From Meghimatium bilineatum (lineage: Eukaryota; Mollusca; Gastropoda; Stylommatophora; Philomycidae): a stretch of DNA of 64,000 nt. Shown one piece after another: positions 11,907-23,205 of this stretch. The stretch covers positions 27,420,483 through 27,484,482 of the forward strand of contig CM067298.1 in assembly GCA_034231615.1 (NCBI GenBank), read 5' to 3'. Positions within the stretch are counted from its first letter, which is position 1. Every line of letters begins with the position of its first letter. Below the pieces are notes generated by a model, which was given only the letters and a program-made list of their open reading frames with translations, made no database searches and had not been told where the DNA came from. The translations under genes and the position numbers were made by a program.

Positions 11907-12074
11907 GCATGCACGTTTATTGAATTGTCCCAAACCATGAGGGCCACGCATAGATAAAAGCCAATACGGCCCGATATAATTAACATAGAATCCGGTCCTA
12001 CTTTGATAGGGTCGTGCATTGGCAAGAGGCTTCAATTCTATATTTAATAAATAAATAATTATTATTAGGTATTA

Positions 12075-13369
12075 TTAAGTATGTTGATTATCATCTTCGC
12101 ACACCGGGCATGTCCAGAGTTGTTTCAATCTTCGCTTCCGTAAAACATTCAGGGTATAACGGTTGATGGTTCCGGTTCTGTGCTGGTTCACTACTCTTTT
12201 TGTAATCTTTGTTAGGGGTTCCATTCCGGCCACGCCCATCTTCACTCCCAATTCTTGCATTCTTGATATTGACCCATGTTTATAAATCTCAAAATCCTCT
12301 GATCGTGAGGATCACAAAGACCAGTGAGTATGTATGCTCAGTCCATAGGCTACCATCTGTTTTGGTGGCGAGACTAGCTAATTTGTCGGCCCGTTCGTTT
12401 CCCTACATGTCCGCATGTCCGGGACAAAAATAAGCGTGAATTATCGTAGTGATGCCCGCATTTTAGCTCTCTCCAATGACTCCGCCAATTCCCTACGTAC
12501 ATCACCTGTTTTGACTTTCTGAATCATATTCAGTGAATCACTTAGTATGCATGCATGGGAATAGGCTTGCGATTCCAGCCAGTAAAGTGCCTGTGTTACA
12601 GCGAATACTTCCATAATGAGACAGCTCGTTGTTGCGGTGAAGGCATCACTGTCTTCGTGTACTGTTCTTCCTTTTGATCTGACAGTAAAGGCACATGTGC
12701 ATCGCTGGTGACGGGTGACCGACCCCTCTTTGTAAATCACAACATCTGTGTCATCAGCATTCTTGCATATTAGTGCCTTGACCTCAGCATCCACGCTTAC
12801 GTGGCTGTGTTTCCTGTACTCTCTGTTGAGTGTAACGACGGTCTGGACTGCCTCTTGAAAGACCGTAGGAATAGGTATCCAATCCTCGCCAGGAGCTATG
12901 GCTTCTGGGGCGCAGATATGTTTATCCCTGACCCGACCCTTCCACGATTTGCCTCTCTTGAGCCTGCTTCCCTTCACAAGAGGGAGCTCGCTGTGTAGGT
13001 GGGTGGTCTATGTCAGAACTCACTCTGAGGTATGCACTGGCATGCCACATATCAATTCTATGAAATATGCTCGGAAAATCAAGGATAAATCTCATATCCA
13101 CACAGGGTGTGCTCCTTGTGCATCTCAGAATTATCCACATCGCTTCGTTTTGAATCCTCTCAAGCCTCTCAATCTGTGTATGACTGGCGGTGATAGTAGC
13201 GCCTGCATATTCAATGACAGGGAGGACATGAGCCTCGTATAAGATTACGAGCTGTGATTGTTTAATGTCAGCCGCTGCCACTACTCTCAGAGCTGAAAGT
13301 CCTTTGCGGTCCTTTGCGATAATATTATCAAAGTGTTCCCGAAAACACAGAATACGATCAAATCGCACG
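12075..13369 (-). pseudogene. RT thumb, RNase H and Cys-motif tail
   Basis: Begins immediately after the endonuclease remnant with ENLGVRFDRILCFREHF, the RT thumb. It continues through THTQIERLERIQNEAM-like thumb sequence and an RNase H domain with VVIYKEGSV (normally YTDGS, so the first catalytic Asp is changed), MEVFAVTQAL, ILSDSLNM and a final WTCPVCEDD. Frameshifts separate these pieces near 12950 and 12430. Between about 12260 and 12430 the frame is lost. It cannot encode an active enzyme. Confidence 0.8.
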
Positions 13370-13795
13370 CCCAGGTTTTCAGCGGTTACCAATGCATCCT
13401 CGAGATCTTCCCCTTGCTTGTTGGTAATGTCGTTTCCACACTGTCTTCCTCTGGAATTGAAGTTTCTGCAAAAAAAAAAACTATGTGCTTTTCGTCTTGC
13501 TCAAGTAAGCTATCCTATGTAGTTTTCCCTATCTTACCATAGCGAACATACACGTTTACGATAACCATAGGTACCGGCACTTGTATCCTAACAGCTTGAA
13601 CTTGCATATCGATGCCGTTCCACCGAGACATGTCCATCGCGGAAGCCGTTATACTGCTGCGTACTAGAATTGCCTGACCAAGGTGAGTCCGATTATAGAA
13701 GATTGTGAATCCCGTGACTGAAATCGTGCATTCCCCAAGGTTTGTTTCCTGCAAAGCAATTATGTCGACTCTAAATATGCTTCTCGAGTGTGGTT

Positions 13796-13806
13796 CTTCG
13801 TTGGTT
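13796..13806. repeat. Target-site duplication of the 1.33-kb element
   Basis: cttcgttggtt, repeated exactly at 15136-15146. Joining the two flanks restores a continuous endonuclease reading. Confidence 0.9.
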
Positions 13807-15135
13807 GTTTGTTTGTTTGTTTGTTTTGCGTTCGCTCCATTGTAATCATCACGGATATCCGTGCGGTTTCCGCCGGGAGCGTGATTACGTTGTGCCACCG
13901 TTATGCGCCTTATAGGCCTAGCACATCCGATTTCGGCATGCCTTGACAATTCGGGTGGGCTACCCTTAGCCTGTGACAGCTTGTCTCCAGGCACGCAAAG
14001 TGGAGACTCTTCGCCCAGAAGATTTTTTTCTCTTGTCTGACTCGCACGAGGTGTTCCACTGTCTATGAACTTGCCTCGTGTAATTGGGCGTGCTGTGCCT
14101 GTGCCCATTGGGTACTGAACCGTTTCTCATCCGTGAGCCTGGTTCCTTAAGGGGAAGAACTCAACAGAGGAGTTGGACCCTGGCTCTTTCGCCATCTTAG
14201 CCGAGGTGTCATTCACCGACATCGTGTACCCCTTGTCCAAGTTCGAGTCTCACACCACGCGTTTGAGAGCAAGGCGTTCTCGAGCTGAGCGTCCTTGTCC
14301 CAATAGCGACTGAGCCCATCAGGTACTGAACCCTTTCTCTCTTCAAGTGTATTTCCGGTGTAGGAAAACCTGACAGTAGAGTTGGGCCAGGGCTAACTCG
14401 TTGTCCCTTTTGTGCCTGAGCGCATCGGGTACGGAACACTTTCTCTCTGCAAGTGCGCTTCCGGTATAGGAAACCTTGACAGTAGAGACCAGGACTACCA
14501 TCGTTGTCCCTTTCTTGCCTAAGCCCATCGGGTACAGAACCCTTTCTCTTCGCGAGCATATTTCCGGTTTAGGAAGGCTCGACATTAGAGTTGGATTAGG
14601 TCTTCTTGCTTTACCAGACGCCAATGAATGGGTCTGAGTCTCTGCCTGTAAGGAACACAGGTAACTAGAAGCTCTTCTCGAGATGACGGAGCTTGTAGTT
14701 CCCCTATCCTATGGACTTTTCACTTTCTATTTGCAGTTCGCGCTGCCCTCTAGCGCTGTTCTACCCTTTCATTGTTTCATTGTACTCGGTATGAAATATA
14801 TTTGTCTCTCGCCATGCATCTACCTTTACGTGCATTTTACATTGACCGCCCCTCCAATGTTCGGACTGGACTGACAAGCTTCACTGTATGTCGACAGTGT
14901 CGCTATATGTGGTGATGCTGGTGGTGTCAGAGATATTGTCTGTCTCTTGTGCAGTCAAATCTCTTTCCATCTGCTACCTACACATTCTCGGACACGATCC
15001 CCAAAAGATTTGGCCAGAATCAGCTCGAGCTGCTGTATTTCTGTTTCCAGAGTGCACCGCGTGGAGGTACATTTGGGATCTTGGTTATCTACTAACCCTG
15101 GGTCCGACTAGAGCAATGCGTTCCCTTTGCACCCC
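13807..15135 (-). mobile_element. 1.33-kb SINE-like retroelement, copy 1
   Basis: Non-coding, in minus orientation, with a (CAAA)n tail (gtttg repeats at 13807-13827 on the plus strand) and an 11-bp TSD, so it moved by retrotransposition. The other copy is at 32692-34011 in plus orientation and covers the same 5' and 3' ends, which defines the element. Internally it has about 107-bp tandem units, each with a ggttc-gtaccc-atgggc word. The short frames over it are not conserved as proteins. No convincing RNA polymerase III boxes were recognised. Confidence 0.85.
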
Positions 15136-15146
15136 CTTCGTTGGTT
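15136..15146. repeat. Target-site duplication of the 1.33-kb element
   Basis: cttcgttggtt, identical to 13796-13806. Confidence 0.9.
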
Positions 15147-15363
15147 AACTCTCGAGCAGTTCCAGTATAAGATGCGCTTGTGACTGTGGCTCAGCCTGAC
15201 ACACTTAAATTGCTGCCTTCTTGCCCCGGCTGTATTTTTCTTCCTCTTTCCTCGTCTACCTCCACGTAAAGTTCGGTGGTCGTCGTTGCTTCCACTATCA
15301 ACCATCATATCAGCTAAAATACCATGAGAGAAATTGCATATGCGGATTTCGGCCAGGGCATGA

Positions 15364-16114
15364 AGTTCCGTAGCACGGTCAAGAATAAATGAGTTATGAA
15401 AAATTTACATTATTGTACAATATACAAATATAATACAATATAATATGCCAATAAACTAACTATAAAATTGCACTACAATGCGTATAATACTAATAGTCAG
15501 GTCATATATTCCTATGTATCAAAAGTTATCACTGCACTTTCGTCACTGAGCTGTGTCAGATTGTATATTTCTCCCACGGGAGACGTGCTACTCATTGAGG
15601 TACATTGCAGTGCTTCTGTTTTTATGGTGCGTCAATCAAGACAAAGTTGGCCTGATTGTTGCTACCTACTTTGGTAACGGTACGTTGTGGAGCTTGTATC
15701 ATATTTTGTCACGCAGGAAAAAGCCGGCCTCTGCTTTGTAGTTCCGTTTGCAGGACCGTTGTAAATACATCGCTCTAGCCACTAGTGGCAATCGGTAACT
15801 GGTGGGCTGAGTAATATCACGTTCCTGCACTTTAAGTTATTTACACATCTCTTAACAATATAACTAGCAGCAGAATGAATCCTCGAATATTGAATAACAC
15901 CGTGTATTGGAGATGAACCCAAGTATACAAACTTGATGTGTGATAACATCATTATGCATACCGAGAAAACCACACATTTAAATCTCAATTAATAAACAAA
16001 TATATCCTCTTATCCATTGTCAACTCTTTGTCTACTGGTTTTCTTGGATGCAAGTCGGTCTCTTCTTTCATAACCGCACACATTTTCATTTTCTGGACAG
16101 TAGATCGGTGTGAT
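15364..16114. other. No gene recognised
   Basis: AT-rich. The segment at about 16010-16110 resembles 6150-6240 (both contain cttatccattgtcaact) and is an old repeat, possibly the 3' untranslated part of the neighbouring minus-strand RNase H fragment. Confidence 0.35.
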
Positions 16115-16600
16115 ACCATGAAGGTTGGATATAGCTATATATTCCATCCACTCATATCGACAGTTTGCTGTTTGGATTTTTGCAGCATGAACTGAGAGTC
16201 TGGCACACGAATTGCTTTAGAATATGAGATCCCGAGGATCCATTTGAGGGCAGTAGCAACGGCGTTAACTTCCATCTTCATACTGAATGTAGTTTTGTAT
16301 GTTCTGCTATCCTCGGAAACAACGACACTACTATCATGATAACTAGCTATAAAAAGCAATCCAGGTTTTTCACCAGGACGCATAGATTCATCGATGAACA
16401 CAATGACATCATCTTCGGAAGATTCAGATTTGGTGGATGGCCATGACGTAGCATTTAAGCAAGTCGTATTTTGCTCATGCGAGGTTGTAGAATCGAATTT
16501 GGTGACACCTTGTTTACAAACTGAATTTTTTTGTCGCAGATTCCTGGGGATTATCACTTGCATCTGTGCAGTTATAAATGCTATGAGTGTTACTCTCAGT
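16115..16600 (-). pseudogene. RNase H fragment of another non-LTR element
   Basis: The 142-aa minus frame contains DDVIVFIDESM (matching the DGS start of RNase H, with Gly replaced), FSMKMEVNAVATALKWIL (the conserved E and helix) and a PDSQFML stretch in the LSDS position. It stops before the terminal D motif. The RT part upstream is absent. It is a partial and diverged copy, not closely similar to families A/B or the one at 12-15 kb. Confidence 0.6.
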
Positions 16601-17588
16601 AGGCGACGTGCCGAGTCGTTGAGAGGGACGGAGCAAATACGGGAAACCCGAGTAAAATGAAGTCAATTCTCATCTCCTTTTCAACCAACAGAAATGAATA
16701 ACTTTGAAATAGAATGTGTTAACTATTTTTCATAGTAAGAACAATATGTGACACCAAAGAACAAATTTAATACTTACTGTAAACGATCGTACACATACTA
16801 GAAAAATAATTTAATTTGCAATCTGCAATATTACGTTATTTACTACTGGATTTTGGTAAATTCTTTTCAAGAAGCTCTAATTGCTTTCCTTAGTCACTGC
16901 TCTTCTAGGACGACTATTAGTTCAATATCAGTAAGTGATCGGACATTAAATGGATGCTGTTGGTTTTTATGGAAGGCCTTCATACAATTTCCTCTCTGTC
17001 ACAATAGTAAAACAAATATTCCTATATAGGGTTCAAAAGGTTCCATATTGATCTCGTATGATTTCTAGAGTTAGAAGATAACCAAGATCTTGAAATATCT
17101 CCACGTGGGACATTCTGAGAACAGATGTACTATAGTCGGTGTAGTATATCTGGCTAACACTAGAAATTATTCCAAGGACTATTGAAACTAAAGATAGAAT
17201 TTCTAATTGATTTCCAGCAACTCATGCACATAGAAGTCTGAACAGCCCGCTATACTATTGCGACACAACGGCTCAATGCTCTCTAACTTCGGTAGCTGGA
17301 ATGAAATGTTAGAACAAGGATATCCAATTTCGATGTCCCCGATATGAGTATGCGACGTTAAGGTTTAGTTACGTTTAGAGTACAAATTGCTTACCTCTGG
17401 AGAAGGCAACCCAAACTAGACTGCAATGTTGTGTAAAGGCAATAACAACGATATCTATCACGAAATGGTTGAATTATTCATGGCTGAGAACACGCAACAG
17501 CCAAAACGATGTTTCCAAATGCATGCGTTTCACTGCAACAGATCCCATTTCAATTAGAATCCGTAATATATATATATGACAATAAAAT
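16601..17588. other. No feature recognised
   Basis: AT-rich, no open frames of note and no clear repeats. Confidence 0.4.
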
Positions 17589-17990
17589 ATGCCAACACAT
17601 TATATTGTAAAACAAAAAACTTCAAAGCGAATTACAGGCTACAGAAATCTAGTTTTGAGAAGAATGAGGAAAATATCATGGACAGCCAAGAAAACTAATT
17701 CAGAGGTTCTCATTGATGCTGGCGTAAAAAGATCAATCATATCAAACATTAGGGGCAGACAGTCCAGGTTTCTAGGGCACGTGCTGAGAAGAACACAGCT
17801 TGAACACTTAATACCCACTGGAAAGATCAAGGGTAGAAGAGATAGGGGACGATAAAGAGAAAAGTTATTATATGGACTAGTATTGTGACAAGGTAGAAGC
17901 TCACCAACCGAACTTATTGACAACACAAGAAACAGAGAGTCGTGGAGAAACATGATCTCTAAGCCATTCGGCATGGCACATGATTGATTG
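17589..17990 (+). pseudogene. 3' end of an RTE-like element
   Basis: The frame gives LRRMRKISWTAKKTNSEVL, AGVKRSIISNIRGRQSRFLG, HVLRRTQLEHLIPTGKIKG and RRDRGR. After one stop it continues with SPTELIDNTRNRESWR. This is the diagnostic C-terminal block of arthropod endonuclease-reverse transcriptases. It is 5'-truncated and has no catalytic domain, and it belongs to a family different from the fragments at 0.6-4.7 kb. Confidence 0.7.
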
Positions 17991-18087
17991 AATATGACAG
18001 TAGAGAGCAGGCATTACTGCGTATGCAATAATGCATGCTTTGAACACAGCTCCTCATGGCATAAGTGAAAAACGGCAAGCACATTTT

Positions 18088-18101
18088 ATAGTATTACAGT
18101 T
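18088..18101. repeat. Target-site duplication of copy B
   Basis: atagtattacagtt, repeated exactly at 21851-21864. The last base could also belong to the element tail. Confidence 0.9.
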
Positions 18102-18107
18102 AGTTAG

Positions 18108-21050
18108 TTAGTTAGTCGTCGGATCATCATCACTGCAAACTGGACACATCCATAGTTGCTCCGATCTCTTCTTGAGTGTATCCGCCATCACACTTCTGCT
18201 GACAGTACCGGTCCTATGCTGGTTGACCATCATTCTTCTGCGCCCTCCAAAATGTTCACCTCTAGCAACAACGCATCTCAATCCCTGATCTTTAATCCTA
18301 GCCATTGAAAAGGAATCATCATCCGCATTCGTCTCACACTCGCGTGTTATATCTCTTAAGGAGTTCAAAACGTCAGCGCGATCCATTGCCCCATCGCCCT
18401 TTGCCACAATCGCACACGATGCCAGTTGATCCGCTCTTTCATTGCATCGAACGCCCACATGTCCCGGCACGAAAATAAATGTAACCGCTTTCAAGCTCGC
18501 ATTTCTCAAGGCCTCAATCCACTGTTCGCGAACGAGACCCACTTGTACCTTCTTAATCATACTCACAGAGTCACTCAAGATGCAGACCTGCGTTACTTTC
18601 TGTGTGAGTAGCGACGCAAATGCCTTGGGATACTGCCATTGTCTCCATGGTCATACTACTCGTAGTGACCGCAAAGGCACCACTTTCCTCCTTGATCGTT
18701 TTACCTGCGCACTGAGCTGTAAAGGCCCAAGCACTGCGAACATTCCTAATTACAGATCCATCAGTGTATATAATCACATCCCCCTCTTTGGTATTCTCAC
18801 TGATTAAAGCCTGTACTTCTTTCTCCACAGCTGTGGGACACCATTCTCTGCATTCCCTGCTAAGTGATATTACTACTCTCAAACAAGTTTCGAAATCTGT
18901 GGGTAGAGCTATCCATTTCTCACCTGCTGCCACATCCTTCAATCTGGACACACTTTGTATGACATCCTCATCACGTCCCATCCACGACCTCCCTCTCTTG
19001 AGTCAGCTGCCTTTAACTTTCTGTATTTCGGAATGCAACGGGTGTTCCTTATCTGCATGTATTTGAAGGTACGCCCGTGCACGGCAATACTGTAATCTAT
19101 GCTCAGCTGTTGGTCAGTCAAGTAGGTATCGCATAGCTCTTGTCGATGTGTCTCTTGTGCATCCCAGAATGATACGCATTGCTGCATTCTGGACTCTATC
19201 CAGTCTTTCGATCTGAGTTTGGCTAAGAGTCAGAATTGCCAGTGCATATTCCACCACAGCCACAACCAAACCCTGGTACAAAAGAAATAACAATCTTTGC
19301 TCACACTGCGCAGCAGCCATAACCTTCATTGCTGCTACGCCTTTGCCTGCCCTTATGATAGTGTGGTCAACATGTTCCCTGAAACTTAGGCTTCTGTCAA
19401 AAAACACACCCAGATATCTCATTGTGCTAGTTCTTTCTAAACTTTTCCCGGACAACGAAACTTGTGGCATGGGTGTCTTTACCATGTGATTGTTCAAGGA
19501 AAACCACGTCACGAATGCCTTAGACGGATTAACCACTGCTCCCATATCTCGACACCAATTTGTCAGTCTGTCCAGCTCCTTCTGTAGTTCCACGACGCAC
19601 TCTTCTCGATTTCTGCCCTGTCTATACACCAGGATATCATCGGCATATGACATCGTTCTGCCAACACCTGTGATTTGATTGCCAGTGATATGTACTGTGT
19701 ATACATTGAAAAGTACAGGAGATAGAGGCGATCTCTGTGGCAGGCCAGGGCTAATAACCGTTGGTGTAGATATCCAGTTACCACACTTAAGAACTACAAC
19801 CCTATGCATCAGGGCGGCGCCAACCCACCGCACGACAAAAGGATTAACTGCAAGATTTAACAGCTGGTGCATCAAGATATCCAAGGACACCCTATTGTAC
19901 GCATCCTCAAGGTCTATTGCGACCGCACATGTCTCCATGCGCGAATCGAACCCCTCAAAAACATCCTTCGCAAATATGGCTGCATTTTGCCATGTCTTCT
20001 TTCCTGGACGATATCCTCCTAATAATGTTGGTAAACACTTATTTCTTTCAAGATAACACGATACCTTCCGGGCCACAATTTTTTCCAAAAGCTTGCCAAT
20101 CGTTCTGCATAGTTATTATTCTGTAGCCATGTATCCTGGTGTGGTCCTTCCCAGGTTTGTGTAGTGGAACTAAATAGCTGTGTAACCAGTCTTCTTTCAC
20201 TGTGCCCTTTAGGAGGCTATTATTGAACATGTCCGCCAACTCTCCCAACTCCTCATCCGTTCTTCGACTAATGTCATCGTATCTAATGCCATCTGGCCCT
20301 GGTGCTGTATTTTTTGTACTTTTCAGTGCCTTCCTGATTTCTTCAACTGTGATTAGCATATGGGTTTCCATGCTCAAGTTCTTACACGTGTCTGTGAGCG
20401 TTTTCCTGATTTCTTGATATGCCTCCACATTTCTCTGACCAATTTGTGCGGTGTAGTGTGCCAGCAATGCCGCACCTTTTGTCTCGTCCGTCTTCTGCCA
20501 GACGGTATCGTCGCTCTGGAAATCGGCAATAGTCACGCGTCTTGTGAGACCATTCATGGATTTGTGTAACCGCCAGAACAAATTTAGTGACTTTTCGCGT
20601 GTGATCTCTTTGCAAAATTCGTCCCATTTTGACGCCTTTGCTGACTTTGCAATATCTTTGAATGTTTGGACTAAGATATCTTTCTTCCGTTTCCATTGTG
20701 CGACCTCCATGGGCTGAGCCGCAACACGTTTCCGTGCCCTTTGCCATATTGATACTGCTTTCCGTTTCTCGCTCCATGCCCTTTGAACCTCTTCGTTCCA
20801 CCAGGGGGGCCTATCCCACACCAGATTTCCCACTACTTGAGCCTTACGTTTGTCTTGTCGAATTCTGCTCACAACATCCACTCCTGTGCGATCATATTTA
20901 AAGGATCTTATCAAAACGCAAGTGTTTTGTGTATCACCAACAGTTTCACTTGAACAATGGATATATTCGTTGTTTTCATTTAGGAGATTGTGTGGTGATG
21001 TGTTGTTATTCTCAGACCAGGAGGTCCACTCATTAAGATCTTCGCCGGTG
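18108..21050 (-). pseudogene. Copy B reverse transcriptase-RNase H segment
   Basis: Minus-strand order: linker with WDRPPWWNEEVQ, fingers with APGPDGIRYDD (near 20300) and GGYRPGKKTWQN, palm with AVAIDLEDAYNRVS and SYADDILVYR (YADD codons 19636-19647), thumb with YLGVFFDRSLSFREH, RNase H with IIYTDGS, METMA, LSDSVSM and NERADQLA, then WMCPVCSDDD. It is better preserved than copy A. Lesions are a 2-nt loss near 20106, a TGC to TGA stop near 19115, an insertion near 19005, and the frameshift near 18630 shared with copy A. Confidence 0.9.
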
Positions 21051-21069
21051 CTAACGGAGTGCGTGCATC

Positions 21070-21850
21070 TGAACTGAAGTCTTCGTGAGTGTATTCGTTG
21101 TCACACTGTTTGAAAAATGGCGGCCAATATCAAGCGGCCTAAACGAGGTGGCTCAAAAAGGAAAAGTCACCGGGCGGTTGCTAGAAGAACGAGATCGAAA
21201 ACAGCTAGGCTAGGAATTAAAAACGTGCGTGTGCTGTTTTGGAATGTGGCCAGTGTACACAAGCGTAGAACAGAGCTAGAAAAGATGTGTTATGAGGCTG
21301 ACGTCATTGCATTGCAAAAAACACAGCTAGGTGTTTCTACAACAGGCGACATCTTGGACAGGCAATCTTAGTACGCGAGAGTTTTAGTGTATGCGAGGTT
21401 GATATGTCCAAGTGGGATAGTGACAATATCCAGTTACAGGCAGTGAGGGTCCAGAGGGTCCAGCACCCAATCATGATTGTAAATGTGTATGCCTGCAACA
21501 CGAGCATTGATCTTCAGGGTTGGAAGATCCTAGGGGAGATAATGGAAAAAGCAGATCCTCTTTTGTGGTGACTTCAATGCGAAAGGTACATCATGGGGCA
21601 ATAGTGCTTCGAACAAACAGGGAAGAGAACTTGAGGAGGCCCTGACAGATACGGACCTGGTGTGCCTTAACGATGGCCGTATAACAAGGATGGCAAGCAG
21701 GGATGGTGATGATGGTAGCGCTATCGACCTGGCATTGGTGTCATCAGCTTCTGTGGCTATCTGCAAATGGGACGTGCTGGGGCATCATGGCAGTGACCAC
21801 CTCCCATGTGTTGTTCTCTTAAAAAATGACAAAAGTAAGCAGATAAGGCC
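21070..21850 (+). pseudogene. Copy B endonuclease segment (inverted relative to RT)
   Basis: From an ATG at 21117 it encodes a strongly basic N terminus, then VRVLFWNVASVHKRRTELE and ADVIALQKTQLG (the ALQET position with E to K, so a catalytic residue is lost). After frameshifts it continues with VIVNVYA-like sequence, GDFNAKGTSWGN (near 21570), GSAIDLALVSS and HHGSDHLPCVVLL, the SDH motif. All landmarks of an APE-type retrotransposon endonuclease appear in order. The segment ends exactly at the TSD. Confidence 0.85.
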
Positions 21851-21864
21851 ATAGTATTACAGTT
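21851..21864. repeat. Target-site duplication of copy B
   Basis: atagtattacagtt, identical to 18088-18101. Confidence 0.9.
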
Positions 21865-23039
21865 TGTCTACACCCGAGGAGTGACCCGACTTTTCATTGA
21901 TACAGAACCACCGAAGTAGAAGAAATGCTTTGGGTACTGGATATGTCATTCAAGAGCAGATACTCTTCGGTATGAAAGAAATCTTTTATTACATCCCCCC
22001 ATTTCACAAGGAAAAAGCGATGAGAAAATGTCGGGAACACATTTTGTGCAGACTTTCAGTTCAATGCAGGGCTAAAACTCAGACTCTGTACATGTTGACG
22101 GTATTGCGAGTCCTTGTCTTCGAGCGTGATGAAACCCAACACTATGGACACCAGTTGCACAACACAACCGTTCAGAGAGAATCTGATTTATAATACCGAG
22201 GGCACATTGGGCAATGATTTCGTACTTCTTACAAGAGATGTGTTCGTTGCTGTGAAGCTCTTTGTTCGAGAGAGATTTAATTTACCTAAATCTAAATCTT
22301 TACTTATATTCTCCTCTAAGGAGACATCCACCAAGGGATATGTTTTCGTCAGTAAAGTCCAAGGGCATAGGGGATGATAAACCACAATGATTGAGAGTCA
22401 AAGCACGAACCGTGTTTGGCGATGGATTGGAAAACCACCAGAGACGGATGAGACAATTGCAATGAGAATGCACATGCCAAGACTACAGACGGGTGTGGCA
22501 ACGTTGAGGGTGAAAGAAGAATTGCTGACGAGGGCAAAGAAATCCAAGTCTAAGTAGACTGACACCCGTTACTAAATACTGACATATAGTGAAAATTGGG
22601 ATTAGAATCCCAAGGAAAAGTGGGCAATGAAGTCATCTTGGTACAAAAAAGCACTTGGTCAGCGAAGCACTTGGTCCGAAGATAGACAAATAGTGCGTGA
22701 CCGAAGCAAAATGTCAAACTAGTTTCATGACATAGACAACGTCACTCACCTCTGCAGTAGGAGGCTTCTTCTCAAGGGATTATACACCCCGCTAAGAGTT
22801 TCTGAGTATGAAAGTATGCTGGTATAACATCCCATCCTAGGGCACATAGGGAGTAAGAGCGGGTTGCTCGTGATTCCTGGGGATCATGGCAAACAAATTA
22901 AAATGACTACATGACATCAAAACGTTAATATATATGGCTATATAGATATACGTACACGAGAAATATTTACATACAGACACGTGTGTGTGTGGTTCGATTC
23001 CAAGAAATGTTGGTAGCGTATCATATTCAGGACGTAGCC
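21865..23039. other. No confident gene; short open frames
   Basis: Two plus-strand frames were considered: 22114-22377 (87 aa, unknown) and 22387-22560 (about 57 aa ending in KKSKSK). Neither shows a recognisable domain, and splice sites around them are not compelling. A GT microsatellite lies at about 22981-22991. Confidence 0.3.
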
Positions 23040-23205
23040 ACCAACTCACATATTTTTTTAGCTGTATAGATTTTATAGGCGATATAAATACGTTCAGTAG
23101 TTTGCCATTGCCCTCTGAAGGGTTCGAATACTCACATGCCTGTGGCGGGATTCGAACCCGGCACTTTGGCTGTGTACCACTCCGCCACAGTACCTGGCTC
23201 TAAGG
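23040..23205 (-). mobile_element. tRNA-derived SINE, minus orientation
   Basis: On the minus strand it has a near-perfect A box (tggcggagtgg, plus coordinates 23178-23188) and B box (gggttcgaatccc, 23147-23159), followed by a body with caatggcaaactactgaacg. The same body follows the promoter-like region of the copy at 40.02 kb, so it is an interspersed element rather than a tRNA gene. The 3' limit is approximate. Confidence 0.75.

Larger units (their letters stand above)
13370..15308 (-). pseudogene. Endonuclease domain, split by a SINE-like insertion
   Basis: The start (15308-15147) encodes a basic N terminus and KRILYWNCSRVNQRR. It resumes at 13795 with FRVDIIALQETNLGE, the catalytic ALQET motif of apurinic-like endonucleases, then HLGQAILVRSSI, VIVNVYV, and in another frame a CxxFNSRG stretch corresponding to the GDFN motif and NKQGEDLEDAL. 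It then joins the RT thumb directly near 13370. The intervening DNA is the 1.33-kb element at 13807-15135. Confidence 0.8.
12075..15363 (-). mobile_element. Second RT/RNase H element family, internally deleted and interrupted
   Basis: A minus-strand element with order endonuclease (15.31-13.37 kb), RT thumb (13.36-12.95), RNase H (12.8-12.43) and Cys motif (12.26-12.08). It is related to copies A and B but a distinct family, with a further copy at 45.1-46.8 kb. The RT catalytic core is missing through an internal deletion, and a 1.33-kb SINE-like element sits inside the endonuclease. The outer ends are approximate; no TSD was found. Confidence 0.8.
18102..21850 (-). mobile_element. RT/RNase H retrotransposon copy B with inverted 5' segment
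   Basis: The whole 3.75-kb insertion lies between 14-bp TSDs. Its 3' part (RT and RNase H) is on the minus strand and ends in the same ctaa-type tail as copy A, at the 18.1-kb side. Its 5' part (endonuclease) is on the plus strand, head to head with the RT part, with the junction at about 21.04-21.11 kb. This is the layout left by twin priming. The 3'-most endonuclease-segment sequence adjoins the TSD, as the model requires. Confidence 0.9.

Noticed and set aside
13515..14108. Single 197-aa protein on the minus strand
   Set aside because: It is a chimera: the first part is the SINE-like element, the second the resumed endonuclease. The TSD at 13796-13806 marks the join.
22114..22560. Possible upstream exons of the host gene
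   Set aside because: Frames of 87 and 57 aa are open, and one ends Lys/Ser-rich, but I saw no matching acceptor and donor pair and the phase to the exon at 24486 is not supported.
23136..23205. Genuine tRNA gene on the minus strand
   Set aside because: Perfect A and B boxes are present, but the sequence does not fold into a full cloverleaf by eye, and the following body is shared with the element at 40.02 kb. A SINE explains it better.
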